Source of the DNA: Penumbrarchaeum sp964445525
GTDB taxonomy: Archaea; Thermoplasmatota; Penumbrarchaeia; Penumbrarchaeales; Penumbrarchaeaceae
Direction: 5' to 3'
DNA length: 45,834 bases
Assembly: GCA_964445525.1 (NCBI GenBank)
Contig: CAYULA010000029.1
Span: 1-45,834, forward strand
Position numbers and translations under genes: made by a program. Shown here piece after piece: positions 18,709 to 27,621 of the stretch (positions are counted from its first letter, which is position 1; every line of letters begins with the position of its first letter). A model generated the notes under the pieces. It did no database searches and was not told the origin of the DNA. It was given only the letters and a program-made list of their open reading frames with translations.

Positions 18709-21368
18709 CACTCCACCTCCCTCATAGCTGTTCTGATGATGTCCTCATAGTCAACCGGATCGGACCGGGCCGACCGGGTGGGATCGATCCCGTCCTCACC
18801 GTACTTGAACTGGACTATAATCCCTGATGTGTTCCTTACCGTTCTGTCCGGAAGTACTTTGAGATCCTCCAGTGCGTTGATGAGCCTTCTCTGCATGTAA
18901 CCGGACCTTGATGTCCTAACTGCGGTATCCACCAGACCTTCTCTTCCTCCCATTGAGTGGAAGAAATACTCCGTAGGCGTCAGACCGCTCTTGTAGCAGG
19001 ATTTAACAAAACCCTTGGCAGCAGCACCAAGGTCCTTCTGTTTGAAGTGAGGAAGTGTCCTACCCTGATATCCTCTCTGGATCCTTTCACCCCTTACAGC
19101 CTGCTGTCCGATGGAACCCGACATCTGGGATAGATTGAGCATGGAACCCCTGGCTCCGGACCTCGCCATGATCACAGCCGAATTCCTGAGACCGAGATAT
19201 TTCGAGGCTATCTGTCCGGCCTGGTCCCTTGCCCTTCCCAGGGTCCTCATGGCCTCCACCTCGAGGGTTTCCTTGAGAGACCTGCCCGGAAGCGGTTCGA
19301 GGTATCCCGAATTGAACTTCTTGACGTAATCGTCCACCTTGGCTTCCGCCTCGTCAAGGGTTTCCTGTATCCTCATTTTCGCTTCTTCCGGGATGTCCTC
19401 CTCGTCTATACCCGTTGAGAAACCCATCAATGTTATGGCAGTAATGCCCATTCTGGTAGCATCGTCGAGGAACTGCCTCCCCGCCTCTGAACCGTAATCC
19501 CGGACTATCTTTTCTAGCAGTTTTCCCTTGAAGGCCCCTATGGATTTTTCATCGATGGGTCCGGATACCAGCCTGGACCTTCCGTTATCGTCGGGTAATA
19601 TCTTGACCATGCTGTCATCCTTTTCGACTTCCTCGGGTCCTGAGTAAACTGCCGAGGGATACTCCATGTGAAGATCATCCGGAAGTATCTGGGAAAATAC
19701 GGTTTTTCCTCCCCAGTACGGGGTGTTGTTTTCCCCCATCATATCAGGCTCGGGCAGACCCCCCATGAATGAGGTTCTGGAAAGTATGTGGTATGCCTCC
19801 TCCTTGGTGAACATCGGATTGTGGTGGGTGAGCATGAAGTTACCCGATATATGATCGTGTATGGCACCTATGACAGGACCGCCGAACCTGGGGGACAGGA
19901 TATGTTCCTGGACTCTCATTATTATCTTGGCCTCGGCCCTGGCCTCCTCGCCCTGGAGGCAGTGGAGGTTCATCTCGTCCCCGTCGAAATCAGCATTGTA
20001 AGGGGGACAGTCGGGCAGATTGAGCCTGAAGGTCCTTCCTGGCATTACCCTGACCTCATGGGCCATCATGGACATCCTGTGAAGCGAAGGCTGCCTGTTG
20101 AACAGGACTATGTCGCCGTCCATGAGGTGTCTCTCGACGATGAAACCGACCTGCAGTTTCTCGAGGAGGGTGTCCTTGTTTCTCTCGGTCAGCCTCAGCC
20201 TCTGGCCGTCGGGCCTGATAATGTAATTGGCACCTGGATGGACCTCTGGCCCCCTCTCCACGAAGCTCTTGGCCTGGTCGAAGTTGAACTCGTTCACCCT
20301 CATGGGAACGGTGAGCTCGATGGCTATTGCCATTGGTACTCCAACCTCGTTTATCGATATGTAGGGATCCGGAGATATCACGGTCCTTGCCGAGAAGTTA
20401 ACCCTCTTACCCGACAGGTTCGATCTGAATCTCCCCTCCTTGCCCTTCAATCTCTGGGCAAGTGTTTTCAGGGGCCTGCCGGACCTGTGCCTTGCCGGGG
20501 GAATTCCGGAAGTCTGGTTGTCGAAGTACGTTGTCACGTGATACTGAAGGAGCTCCCAGAGATCCTCCACGATGAGCTGGGGAGCACCGGAATCTCTGTT
20601 CTCCTGCAGCCTCTGGTTGATCCTGAGAACATCCACAAGCTTGTGGGTCAGATCGTCCTCGGACCTGTCACCCGATTCTAGAGTGATAGAAGGCCTCACG
20701 GTAACGGGAGGAACAGGAAGTGATGTCAGAACCATCCATTCCGGCCTGGCTACCTCGTCGTTGAGGCCCATCAGCAGAAGCTGGTCAGTGGGGACCCTCT
20801 CGAGCCTTTCCCTTATCTCCTTTGGTGTGAGCTTGTGGCCTTCCTCTCTGAATGTGGTGGGTTTGTCCAGTGTTATTTTCTTGGACATCTCCCCGCAGTC
20901 GGGATGTGGGCACTGTGAAACACCAATGGCCTCGCTCCTGATGGAGCTGGAAAGAGCCAGGTACTGGAATGGCTTGGAGGTGATATCGTTTATCTCTCCG
21001 ATCCTGTCCTTGTAATGCTTCATCCTTTCCTGCGGAAGCTTTACCCTGCCGCAGGATCTGCATGTGGCGGACAATAGCTCCTTGATGAGCTTCGTATAGC
21101 CTTCGTGAATGACGGGCATTGCAAGGTCGATGTGTCCGAAATGCCCCGGACATTCATCGACCTTCTTTCCGCAGGTCTTGCACTTGAGACCGGGTTCTAT
21201 CACACCCAGCCTGGGGTCCATAAGACCCATGTCGATGGGGAATCCATCGTCATCGTAGGTGTCTGCGGTGATGATCTTTGTTGCGGACATCTTCCTTATC
21301 TCCTCGGGGGAGAGAAGGGCGAACTGGATCTTGCCGATCTTCTTTGGTATATACTGATAACTAACCAT
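18708..21368 (-). CDS. rpoA1: RNA polymerase subunit A' (Rpo1N)
   Basis: A' carries the polymerase active site. The catalytic NADFDGD motif, whose three Asp bind the Mg ion, is at residues 460-466 (numbered from the GTG at 21374). The N-terminal zinc site reads C65-x2-C68-x6-C75-x2-H78, and a second Cys set lies at about 105-160 (C-R-S-C, C-P-H-P-D-C). The lid/rudder and bridge-helix regions are intact (G-A-R-G-S-M-L-N-L-S-Q-M-S-G near 770). At about 886 residues it has the expected length for an archaeal A', and the split from A'' is at the usual place. I choose ATG 21368 because GAGGTG lies 8 bases before it. It sits between rpoB and rpoA'', with overlapping stop and start codons at the latter. 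Confidence 0.98.
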   Translation of the reverse strand: MVSYQYIPKKIGKIQFALLSPEEIRKMSATKIITADTYDDDGFPIDMGLMDPRLGVIEPGLKCKTCGKKVDECPGHFGHIDLAMPVIHEGYTKLIKELLSATCRSCGRVKLPQERMKHYKDRIGEINDITSKPFQYLALSSSIRSEAIGVSQCPHPDCGEMSKKITLDKPTTFREEGHKLTPKEIRERLERVPTDQLLLMGLNDEVARPEWMVLTSLPVPPVTVRPSITLESGDRSEDDLTHKLVDVLRINQRLQENRDSGAPQLIVEDLWELLQYHVTTYFDNQTSGIPPARHRSGRPLKTLAQRLKGKEGRFRSNLSGKRVNFSARTVISPDPYISINEVGVPMAIAIELTVPMRVNEFNFDQAKSFVERGPEVHPGANYIIRPDGQRLRLTERNKDTLLEKLQVGFIVERHLMDGDIVLFNRQPSLHRMSMMAHEVRVMPGRTFRLNLPDCPPYNADFDGDEMNLHCLQGEEARAEAKIIMRVQEHILSPRFGGPVIGAIHDHISGNFMLTHHNPMFTKEEAYHILSRTSFMGGLPEPDMMGENNTPYWGGKTVFSQILPDDLHMEYPSAVYSGPEEVEKDDSMVKILPDDNGRSRLVSGPIDEKSIGAFKGKLLEKIVRDYGSEAGRQFLDDATRMGITAITLMGFSTGIDEEDIPEEAKMRIQETLDEAEAKVDDYVKKFNSGYLEPLPGRSLKETLEVEAMRTLGRARDQAGQIASKYLGLRNSAVIMARSGARGSMLNLSQMSGSIGQQAVRGERIQRGYQGRTLPHFKQKDLGAAAKGFVKSCYKSGLTPTEYFFHSMGGREGLVDTAVRTSRSGYMQRRLINALEDLKVLPDRTVRNTSGIIVQFKYGEDGIDPTRSARSDPVDYEDIIRTAMREVE

Positions 21369-21380
21369 CTTCACACCACC

Positions 21381-24300
21381 TCAGCGCAGGTCCTCCAGGT
21401 TCAAACGCATGGCAACGCACATTGATTTCAGCTCGTCCATGAGCAGTTTGAAGGCATAGCTTGTCTGGACAGGATGGATGTTTCCGGTCTCTCCGCAGAC
21501 GGGGCACCTCAACACTCCCCTCTTGTCGAGCATGGCAACGTTTCCGCATTTGGGGTTTCCGCATACATACTCGATGGTTCCGTCCGATTCGTCAAGGAGA
21601 CGATCCTTGATTACCATGGAAACTCCGTGGGCGATCAGACAGTCCCTCTCCATCTCACCGAACCTCAAGCCTCCCTGCCTGGAGCGTCCCTCTGTAGGCT
21701 GCCTTGTAAGTATCTGAACGGGACCTCTGGACCTTACATGCATCTTTCCTGACACCATGTGATGCAGCTTCTGGTAGTAGATTACGCCTTTGAAAACGTC
21801 AACCCTCAGCCTATTCCCCGTGAAGGGATCATACATGGTCTCCTTTCCGGTATGCTTGAATCCCGCTTCAAGAAGCTCCTTCCTGAGCTTTTCCTCCCTC
21901 TCGCCGGAGAAGGCGGTTCCGTCCACGAACCTTCCGTTCATGGAACCGACCTTGCCCCCTATCATCTCCAGAACGTGGGCAACGGTCATACGGGATGGAA
22001 TTGCGTGGGGATTTGTAACCAGGTCGGGGACTATTCCAGTCTCGTTGAAGGGCATGTCCTCCGGATTGGCTATGTACCCTATGACTCCCTTCTGACCATG
22101 TCTGGAAGCGAACTTGTCTCCCACCTCCGGTATCTTCTCGGATCTGACCGTGACCTTGACAAGTCTCAGACCGTTCTCGGATTCTGTCACCATCACCGTG
22201 TCCACGTATCCGTGTTCACGGGGCCTGACCGTCAAAGATGTCTCCCTTCTCCTCCTGGGGGTCAGGAAGTCGGTATGCTCCTCGAGGAACCTCGGAGGGG
22301 AGGTCCTGCCTATGAGAACATCCTTCCCCTGCACCTCGAACTCGGGAGAGATTATCCCGTCCTCGTCGAGGTTGTTGTAGGCCTCCTCGGTCCTGGCTCC
22401 CATTACCTCGGGATCGGGTATCTCTATCCTGTCCTCCTGTCCTCCCGGGTATCTCCTTTCCTCAACGGGGTAGGACCTGATGAAGGTAGACCTTCCCAGT
22501 CCCCTGTCGATGGAGGCCCTGTTGAAAATAAGGGCATCCTCCATGTTGTATCCCTGATACGACATCACCGCTACAACGAAGTTCTGGCCGCCGGGCCTCC
22601 TGTTGAAGTTCACGAACTCCATTGTCTTTGTCTGAAGCAAGGGCTTCTGGGGATAATGCAAGAGATGACCTCTTGTATCGCATCTTATCCTGAAATTCGA
22701 GGAACCGAGACCAAGGGACTGTTTCGCCATTCCGGCTCCCATGGTGATCCTGGGGGATGAGTTGTGGTGGGGGTAGCAAACCAGTCCGGAGCAGGTTCCG
22801 AGTATGACCATGGGATCTATCTCCATGTGGGACATTTCCGGATTGATCGACTCCTCGTCGATGGCTATCCAGAGATCCTCCTCTTCCTCGGCATCGATCC
22901 ACTCTATCACTCCCTGCTGGACGAGGTCCTCCCAGTTGATCTTGCCTTCAACAAGCGAGGCCTTCATCCTGTCGGTGAGCTTGTGATGACCTTTCTCAAG
23001 GACAAACAGCGGTCTCCTGACCCTCCCGTCGTCGCAGTTTATGATTACCGAGTTGACCTGGGTGTTGTACCTTACATTTATCTCGTGGGATTTCTCCTGG
23101 GGCATGGCAAGGAAACCCTGCCTCCTCCTCTTCCTGATCTGATCGACCAGGCTCTCGGGGTCGTGGTGAATACCGATGAGATTCCCGTTCAGGTACACCC
23201 TGGATTCGTCTGTGAGCTCCTTCTCGATCCTTCTGACACCCATGTCAAAAAGTGTAGATTCCAGCTTCCTGTCATCATATCCTTCGGATATGTCAACTAT
23301 CAATGCCAGGTTCTTCACAAGACCGCAGTTCTGACCCTCCGGAGTCTCATTGGGACAGAGCCTTCCCCACTGGGTGGGATGAAGATCCCTTGCCTCGAAA
23401 TGGGGCTGGGATCTTGTGAGAGGGGATGTGATCCTTCTGAGATGGGATATGGTTGACATGTTGCAGGTCCTGTCCAGGAGCTGAGAAACTCCATCCCTTC
23501 CGCCGACCCAGTTACCTGTTGCCAGAGCGTGAATGATCCTCTGCGAGAGGACATCGGGTCTTATGGAAGAGCTGACCCTGAGCTTCCTCTTCCTGCTTAT
23601 GGTCCTCTCGAGCTGATACTTGAGGTCCTTCATGAGTGATGTGAAAGCCACCCTGAAGAGGTCCTCCATCAGATCTCCCGCCAGAGATATCCTCTTGTTG
23701 GCATAATGATCCTTGTCGTCGGGATCCCTCTGTCCAAGCTTGAGTTCAAGCACGGACCTGGCGATCCTTCCGAGATAAATGGATTTCTTGATCCTCTGGT
23801 CCCTGTGATCTCCCAGATGGGGAAGTAGTGATTTGTCTATAATGGATTCAACCTTTTTCTCCCTGAACTCCTTGGCCTGGCCCGTTGCGAACTTCTTCTC
23901 CAGATAATTCAGGGCGTCCTCGATTGTGTTGACGTTGTGGGTTGTTGCGGCCTCCTCGAGATTGGCAAAAATTATGTTGTTCATCCTCTCGTCGGATACG
24001 ATGGCCTTTGCTATGTCCTCGTCAGCGTCCATTCCAAGGGCTTTCATGAGAACGACCAGAGGTATCTGCGTGGGGGCCGCAGGCACCGAAACCATCAGAA
24101 GTCCGTCCTTTTTGAGCTCCACGGAGGTGAGTGCCCTGAAACCTTCTCTCTGGGAGAATACCTTTGCAACCGCCATGGGGGTTCCGTATTTCTCCTCCCA
24201 TTCCACCAGCACCCTGTTGGGTGAGAGGTCCTCCAGGGATATGAGCGATCTCTCTGTTCCGTTTATTATGAAATAACCGCCGGGATCCAGAGGGTCCTCG

Positions 24301-24794
24301 CCCATGTCCTGGAGCCTGGAGAAATACTGTTCCTCTGTGAGATTGCGGTCCTGGCTCAACATCTCCTTGTGCAGGTTGCATCTCTTGGACTTGATCATTA
24401 TGGGAAGGTCTCCGATCTTGACCTTCTCGGGCTCCCTGTCGATCCCGTTTTCAATGATCGTAAATTCCAGAAAGATCGGTGCGGAATAGGTCAGATCCCT
24501 GAGCCTGGCCTCCATCGGTGTAAGCTCGTGGGTGGCACCGTTTGCCTCTTTCACTATTGGAGTACCGACGGTTATCCTTCCCAGTTTGATATCGATTGAA
24601 TCCTCGTCGAGCTTATCGACGTCCAGTCTGATCAGACCCCTTTCGTTCTCCACCTCTCCGATCCTTATGGAGTCGATTATCCTCTGCATTCTGGATTTCG
24701 GATTGTCATGTGTGGGAAGGAAGTCGTTGAAAGATGCCAGCTGATGGTTGATCACATTCCTGCTCTTGAAGAAAGCTTCCACGACCTCTTTCAT
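21381..24794 (-). CDS. rpoB: RNA polymerase subunit B (Rpo2), unsplit
   Basis: B is the second-largest subunit, forming the other half of the cleft. At about 1,137 residues it is one continuous gene; methanogens and Archaeoglobales often split it into B'' and B', while Thermoplasmata keep it whole. Visible landmarks are W-G-R-L-C-P-N-E-T-P-E-G-Q-N-C-G (fork region), Y-Q-G-Y-N-M-E-D-A, the G-D-K-F-A-S-R-H-G-Q-K-G lysine/arginine motif, and a C-terminal zinc ribbon C-G-N-P-K-C ... C-P-V-C-G. The start ATG at 24794 follows GAGGTG by 5 bases. It is 61 bases downstream of rpoH and 12 bases before rpoA'. Confidence 0.98.
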   Translation of the reverse strand: MKEVVEAFFKSRNVINHQLASFNDFLPTHDNPKSRMQRIIDSIRIGEVENERGLIRLDVDKLDEDSIDIKLGRITVGTPIVKEANGATHELTPMEARLRDLTYSAPIFLEFTIIENGIDREPEKVKIGDLPIMIKSKRCNLHKEMLSQDRNLTEEQYFSRLQDMGEDPLDPGGYFIINGTERSLISLEDLSPNRVLVEWEEKYGTPMAVAKVFSQREGFRALTSVELKKDGLLMVSVPAAPTQIPLVVLMKALGMDADEDIAKAIVSDERMNNIIFANLEEAATTHNVNTIEDALNYLEKKFATGQAKEFREKKVESIIDKSLLPHLGDHRDQRIKKSIYLGRIARSVLELKLGQRDPDDKDHYANKRISLAGDLMEDLFRVAFTSLMKDLKYQLERTISRKRKLRVSSSIRPDVLSQRIIHALATGNWVGGRDGVSQLLDRTCNMSTISHLRRITSPLTRSQPHFEARDLHPTQWGRLCPNETPEGQNCGLVKNLALIVDISEGYDDRKLESTLFDMGVRRIEKELTDESRVYLNGNLIGIHHDPESLVDQIRKRRRQGFLAMPQEKSHEINVRYNTQVNSVIINCDDGRVRRPLFVLEKGHHKLTDRMKASLVEGKINWEDLVQQGVIEWIDAEEEEDLWIAIDEESINPEMSHMEIDPMVILGTCSGLVCYPHHNSSPRITMGAGMAKQSLGLGSSNFRIRCDTRGHLLHYPQKPLLQTKTMEFVNFNRRPGGQNFVVAVMSYQGYNMEDALIFNRASIDRGLGRSTFIRSYPVEERRYPGGQEDRIEIPDPEVMGARTEEAYNNLDEDGIISPEFEVQGKDVLIGRTSPPRFLEEHTDFLTPRRRRETSLTVRPREHGYVDTVMVTESENGLRLVKVTVRSEKIPEVGDKFASRHGQKGVIGYIANPEDMPFNETGIVPDLVTNPHAIPSRMTVAHVLEMIGGKVGSMNGRFVDGTAFSGEREEKLRKELLEAGFKHTGKETMYDPFTGNRLRVDVFKGVIYYQKLHHMVSGKMHVRSRGPVQILTRQPTEGRSRQGGLRFGEMERDCLIAHGVSMVIKDRLLDESDGTIEYVCGNPKCGNVAMLDKRGVLRCPVCGETGNIHPVQTSYAFKLLMDELKSMCVAMRLNLEDLR

Positions 24795-24861
24795 GTCCAC
24801 ACCTCATTTTCCATTATGGCCCCTGCTCTAAACATGTAACACTTCATATTCTTCCATCCCC

Positions 24862-25113
24862 TCAGAAACCCGTCCTTTCCTCGACGACCAGTCTGTAATA
24901 GTATGAGGTCCCCGCTGTGGGTGACTCCCTTTCGATCTTAAGCACCTGACCTGGCTGGGCGTTGACTGCCCTGGCGCAGGGATCCATCATCAGTATCTGG
25001 GGGAGCTTCTCCCTCACGATACCGTATCTCTCGAGCAACTCCTGTACCTCTTCCTCGCTCATTATCGAGTGTCTCGGTACGAGAAAGTTTTCCATCACAT
25101 TGAACCTGGGCAT
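24862..25113 (-). CDS. rpoH: RNA polymerase subunit H (Rpo5)
   Basis: H is the archaeal counterpart of the C-terminal domain of eukaryotic Rpb5 and contacts downstream DNA. The 83 residues contain the family motifs V-P-R-H-S-I-M-S-E-E-E, Y-G-I-V-R-E-K-L-P-Q-I, and D-P-x-A-R-x-x-x-A-x-P-G-Q-V-L-K-I-x-R-x-S-P-T-A-G. A strong GGAGGAT precedes the ATG. It opens the H-B-A'-A''-L30e string, and lies 49 bases after a tRNA-Lys gene with no visible promoter between, so RNA may begin ahead of the tRNA. Confidence 0.97.
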   Translation of the reverse strand: MPRFNVMENFLVPRHSIMSEEEVQELLERYGIVREKLPQILMMDPCARAVNAQPGQVLKIERESPTAGTSYYYRLVVEERTGF

Positions 25114-25162
25114 GTCATGATCCTCCGGCGGCGGGTGGGCGGTTTACCGTAACAGGAGGGAT

Positions 25163-25277
25163 TGGCGGGTCCGAGGGGATTCGAACCCCCGACCATCTGG
25201 TTAAAAGCCAGACGCTCTTTCTAGGGAAGACGGTCTCTGTTAACACCGAACATCCTGCCTAGCTGAGCTACGGACCC
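25163..25277 (-). tRNA. tRNA-Lys (anticodon TTT) with a D-loop intron and encoded CCA
   Basis: Read on the minus strand: acceptor GGGTCCG pairs with CGGACCC. Positions 8-9 are TA. The D stem is GCTC with GAGC. The anticodon arm is TCTGG-CTTTTAA-CCAGA with anticodon TTT. The variable loop is TGGTC, and the T arm is GGGGG-TTCGAAT-CCCCT. A G and CCA follow in the DNA. All pairs hold only if about 37-38 bases are removed between D-loop position ~20 and the 3' side of the D stem, so the gene has an intron there rather than at the usual 37/38 site. The spliced tRNA is 77-78 bases with CCA. It lies directly upstream of rpoH. Confidence 0.93.
25218..25255 (-). other. Intron in the D-loop of tRNA-Lys (ends uncertain by one base)
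   Basis: The extra 38 bases separate D-loop GGCA from the D-stem 3' half GAGC. The exon segment CTAGG just before the intron pairs with CCTAG near the intron's 3' end. That is followed by AAA and then the D-stem GAGC, which pairs with exon GCTC. This resembles the central helix, 3' bulge and outer helix of a bulge-helix-bulge, the substrate of the archaeal splicing endonuclease. Inside, CGGT and ACCG can form a small stem. Cutting one base later would give a 37-base intron and one more A in the D-loop. Confidence 0.8.
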
Positions 25278-25335
25278 AGAAATACCATTCCCGCTACCCG
25301 ATACGGTCAAGACGATGACGGGGATAATGCATTTA

Positions 25336-25343
25336 TTATATAA
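25336..25343 (-). promoter_or_regulatory. TATA box for tRNA-Lys and probably the RNA polymerase operon
   Basis: TTATATAA is symmetric but suits the minus strand, where it lies about 60 bp before the tRNA 5' end and predicts a start near 25314. The rest of the 294-base gap (25278-25571) after purM shows no gene; it holds only a T-rich run near 25527-25543. Confidence 0.5.
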
Positions 25344-25571
25344 TGCTTTTGACCAATTGCCGTACTTGGAGGATCTTTTGGTTTCATATTTTTGGATGCA
25401 GGCGCAGGATTATCAACCGTATCACATCGGGACGTAAAGATTAAATGTGTGTTAAAGGGATTATTGATCGCGCTCTCGATAGGTCAAGACAATTCCGGGT
25501 TGAGAGGAAAAGCGCATAGGCAGTCTTTTTATTATTTTTTTTCAGGCATGTAACAGTTTGTACATTACCGG

Positions 25572-26693
25572 TCAAACATAGCCTTCGAAGCTGATGTTTC
25601 CCATCTCCACACCCATTCCTTCGGTGACCTTTCCAATTATCCTGCCTCCGTAAGATTTGAGATGGGACAAGGCATCCTCTGACCTATCCCCGGATATTAT
25701 GACCGCGATCCCGAGGCCCATGTTGAAGGTCTGGTACATCTCTTCCTCTTCAATCCTGCCCAGAACCTGTATCAGTCTGAATACGGGATCCACCGGAAAC
25801 GGATCATCTATCATGAAACGGACGTTTTCCTTCATCCTGCTGAGGTTCCTCAAGCCTCCCCCCGTGATATTGGCCATACCCTTTATCGATCCGGCAGGGA
25901 GCTTGCCGATCAATTCCATTATCTCCTTGACGTAGATCCTGGTGGGTTCGAGAAGTATATCACCAAGGACCCTGGGGCCTTCGCTCGAAACCCATTCCTC
26001 CACCTCTCTCATGTAATCAAGATAGAGTGTTCTCACTTTCCAGTTATTGGAGGAAATGACCTCCTCCAGTGGTGCTATCAGAGAGATGTCGTTCTCCTCG
26101 ATCACCTTCCTCACCAGTGTGAAACCGTTGGAGTGGAATCCCGAGGAGGGCAGACCCAGGATCACGTCGCCAGGTTCTATCCCGCTTCCCGTGATAACTT
26201 TATCCTTATCGACCATTCCGAGACAGGTTCCCGCCAGGTCAAGGCCTTGTACAATTTCCGGAAGTGTGGCGGTTTCCCCTCCGATTATGGATACATTTGA
26301 CTGCCTGGCACCCTCGTTCAATCCTTTGCCTATCTCCGACAGGATTTTCGGATCCGGATCCTCCACTGCAATATAGTCCACGAATGCGAGAGGCTCGGCT
26401 CCGATGCAGATCATATCGTTGACGTTCATTGCCATACAGTCTATTCCGATGGTATCCCACTTCTGCATCGCTTCTGCTATCTTGATCTTGGAACCTACCC
26501 CGTCAGTACAGAGAGAAAGGTAACGATCTCCTATGTCTATTATCCCAGTGAAATGACCTCCCAGTTCCACCGGGGCTCCGATTCCGGTTCTTACGAAATC
26601 CAGGGAAGACCTGAGCCCTCTTATGGCATCTCCCTCTCCCCTGATGTCAACACCGGCTCGGGAATATGTCATGCCTTTTTCTTTCTCAGCCAA
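25572..26693 (-). CDS. purM: Phosphoribosylformylglycinamidine cyclo-ligase (AIR synthetase)
   Basis: PurM closes the imidazole ring in de novo purine synthesis, using ATP to turn FGAM into AIR. The 373-residue protein opens with the typical M-T-Y-S-R-A-G-V-D-I segment (from residue 8). It shows the D-G-V-G-S-K loop, the M-N-V-N-D region, the G-G-E-T-A-T-L-P-E motif and G-L-P-S-S-G-x-H-S-N-G, all PurM hallmarks. The start is TTG 26693 preceded by GAGGTGA, which overlaps the end of map; ATG at codon 8 is the alternative. It is third in a sua5-map-purM operon, a grouping without an obvious pathway link. Length and motifs are normal. Confidence 0.95.
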   Translation of the reverse strand: MAEKEKGMTYSRAGVDIRGEGDAIRGLRSSLDFVRTGIGAPVELGGHFTGIIDIGDRYLSLCTDGVGSKIKIAEAMQKWDTIGIDCMAMNVNDMICIGAEPLAFVDYIAVEDPDPKILSEIGKGLNEGARQSNVSIIGGETATLPEIVQGLDLAGTCLGMVDKDKVITGSGIEPGDVILGLPSSGFHSNGFTLVRKVIEENDISLIAPLEEVISSNNWKVRTLYLDYMREVEEWVSSEGPRVLGDILLEPTRIYVKEIMELIGKLPAGSIKGMANITGGGLRNLSRMKENVRFMIDDPFPVDPVFRLIQVLGRIEEEEMYQTFNMGLGIAVIISGDRSEDALSHLKSYGGRIIGKVTEGMGVEMGNISFEGYV

Positions 26694-26702
26694 CCTCTCA
26701 CC

Positions 26703-27596
26703 TCAGTAAGTCAGTATCTTGCATCCCTTTTCGGTGACATAAAGTGTATGCTCCCATTGTGAGACCATTCCTCCCGAGGTCTCTCTCAAGATAGGATAGG
26801 AATATACGGAACCCGCCCTCACGAGGCCCCTGAGGGGTTTTTCGGGTTTTTCCATGCTGAGAGAGAGCCATCTCTCGGAGAATGGAAGTCCCCCGGAATT
26901 CTCCTGGAGTATCTTCATTGCCTTTTCCTGTCCTTCCTTAAGTTTACCCCTGGGTCTGACGAATCTGTATATATTTGACCTCTTCCAGGACTGGACTTCT
27001 CCCACACCAGTGGTTGCGAAAGGTTCTATGGCAACGATGGTGCCGGGAGGGATATAGTCCTTTGACCTGTCATCGTAATTGGGTACCGAAAGGCCCGCAT
27101 GAAGATTGAATTTCTCGATGGAATGGCCTGTTAGATTTACTATTGGCTTGAATCCCATTGAGTTCGTTGTCCTCTCGACTATCGAACCTATCGTAGCCAG
27201 GGTTATTCCGCCCCTGACCACTTCTATTGCAGATTCAAGAGACCTCTTGGCAGCTAGTATCAGACTCTCGTATATATTGGTCCCTACCTCAACGGTCTTT
27301 GCCGTGTCACCGATCCTTCCTTCAACGTGGGCACCGACATCGATCTTGACCAGGTCACCGTGCTGGAACTTTGTTTTCTCTCCGGGCCTGGGTGTATAAT
27401 GCGCCGCCACCTCGTTAACCGCAACGTTAACAGGGAAGGCCACTTTTCCTCCCTCCTCCCTTATGAAATCCTCAACCGTTTCTGCCACCTCGAGATAGGT
27501 GACACCTTCCTCCACCATCCCCGCACCGAGGTCCCTTGCCCTGCCGGCGATCTGCCCCGCCAGCTTCCATTTGGAGAGTTCTTCCTCATCCATCAT
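26703..27596 (-). CDS. map: Methionine aminopeptidase, type II
   Basis: This cytosolic metalloenzyme removes the initiator Met from new proteins. The five metal ligands of the pita-bread fold are visible: D86 (K-I-D-V-G), D97 (G-D-T-A-K), H158 (T-G-H-S-I), E191 (I-E-P-F) and E282 (W-E-H-T-L). H66 is the conserved substrate-binding His. The long insertion after H158 that separates type II from type I enzymes is present, as in other archaea; there is no N-terminal extension. ATG-ATG at 27596/27593 follows GAGGT. The gene begins 25 bases after sua5 ends and is followed within 10 bases by purM. Confidence 0.96.
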   Translation of the reverse strand: MMDEEELSKWKLAGQIAGRARDLGAGMVEEGVTYLEVAETVEDFIREEGGKVAFPVNVAVNEVAAHYTPRPGEKTKFQHGDLVKIDVGAHVEGRIGDTAKTVEVGTNIYESLILAAKRSLESAIEVVRGGITLATIGSIVERTTNSMGFKPIVNLTGHSIEKFNLHAGLSVPNYDDRSKDYIPPGTIVAIEPFATTGVGEVQSWKRSNIYRFVRPRGKLKEGQEKAMKILQENSGGLPFSERWLSLSMEKPEKPLRGLVRAGSVYSYPILRETSGGMVSQWEHTLYVTEKGCKILTY

Positions 27597-27621
27597 ATTA
27601 CCTCTGATCGGTCCTATCGTA

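Noticed and set aside
16549..18711. Intein as an explanation for the oversized A'' subunit
   Set aside because: The extra sequence precedes the whole core and has none of the splice-junction Cys/Ser, TxxH or C-terminal His-Asn motifs.
19788..22760. Long + strand open frames opposite rpoA' and rpoB (up to 333 codons)
   Set aside because: They are antisense to genes with clear polymerase motifs and lack start signals or family features; codon bias on the true strand creates them.
25278..25571. Possible small RNA gene between purM and tRNA-Lys
   Set aside because: No stable fold, boxes C/D or other RNA signature was apparent by eye; only the TATA box and a T-rich run are visible.
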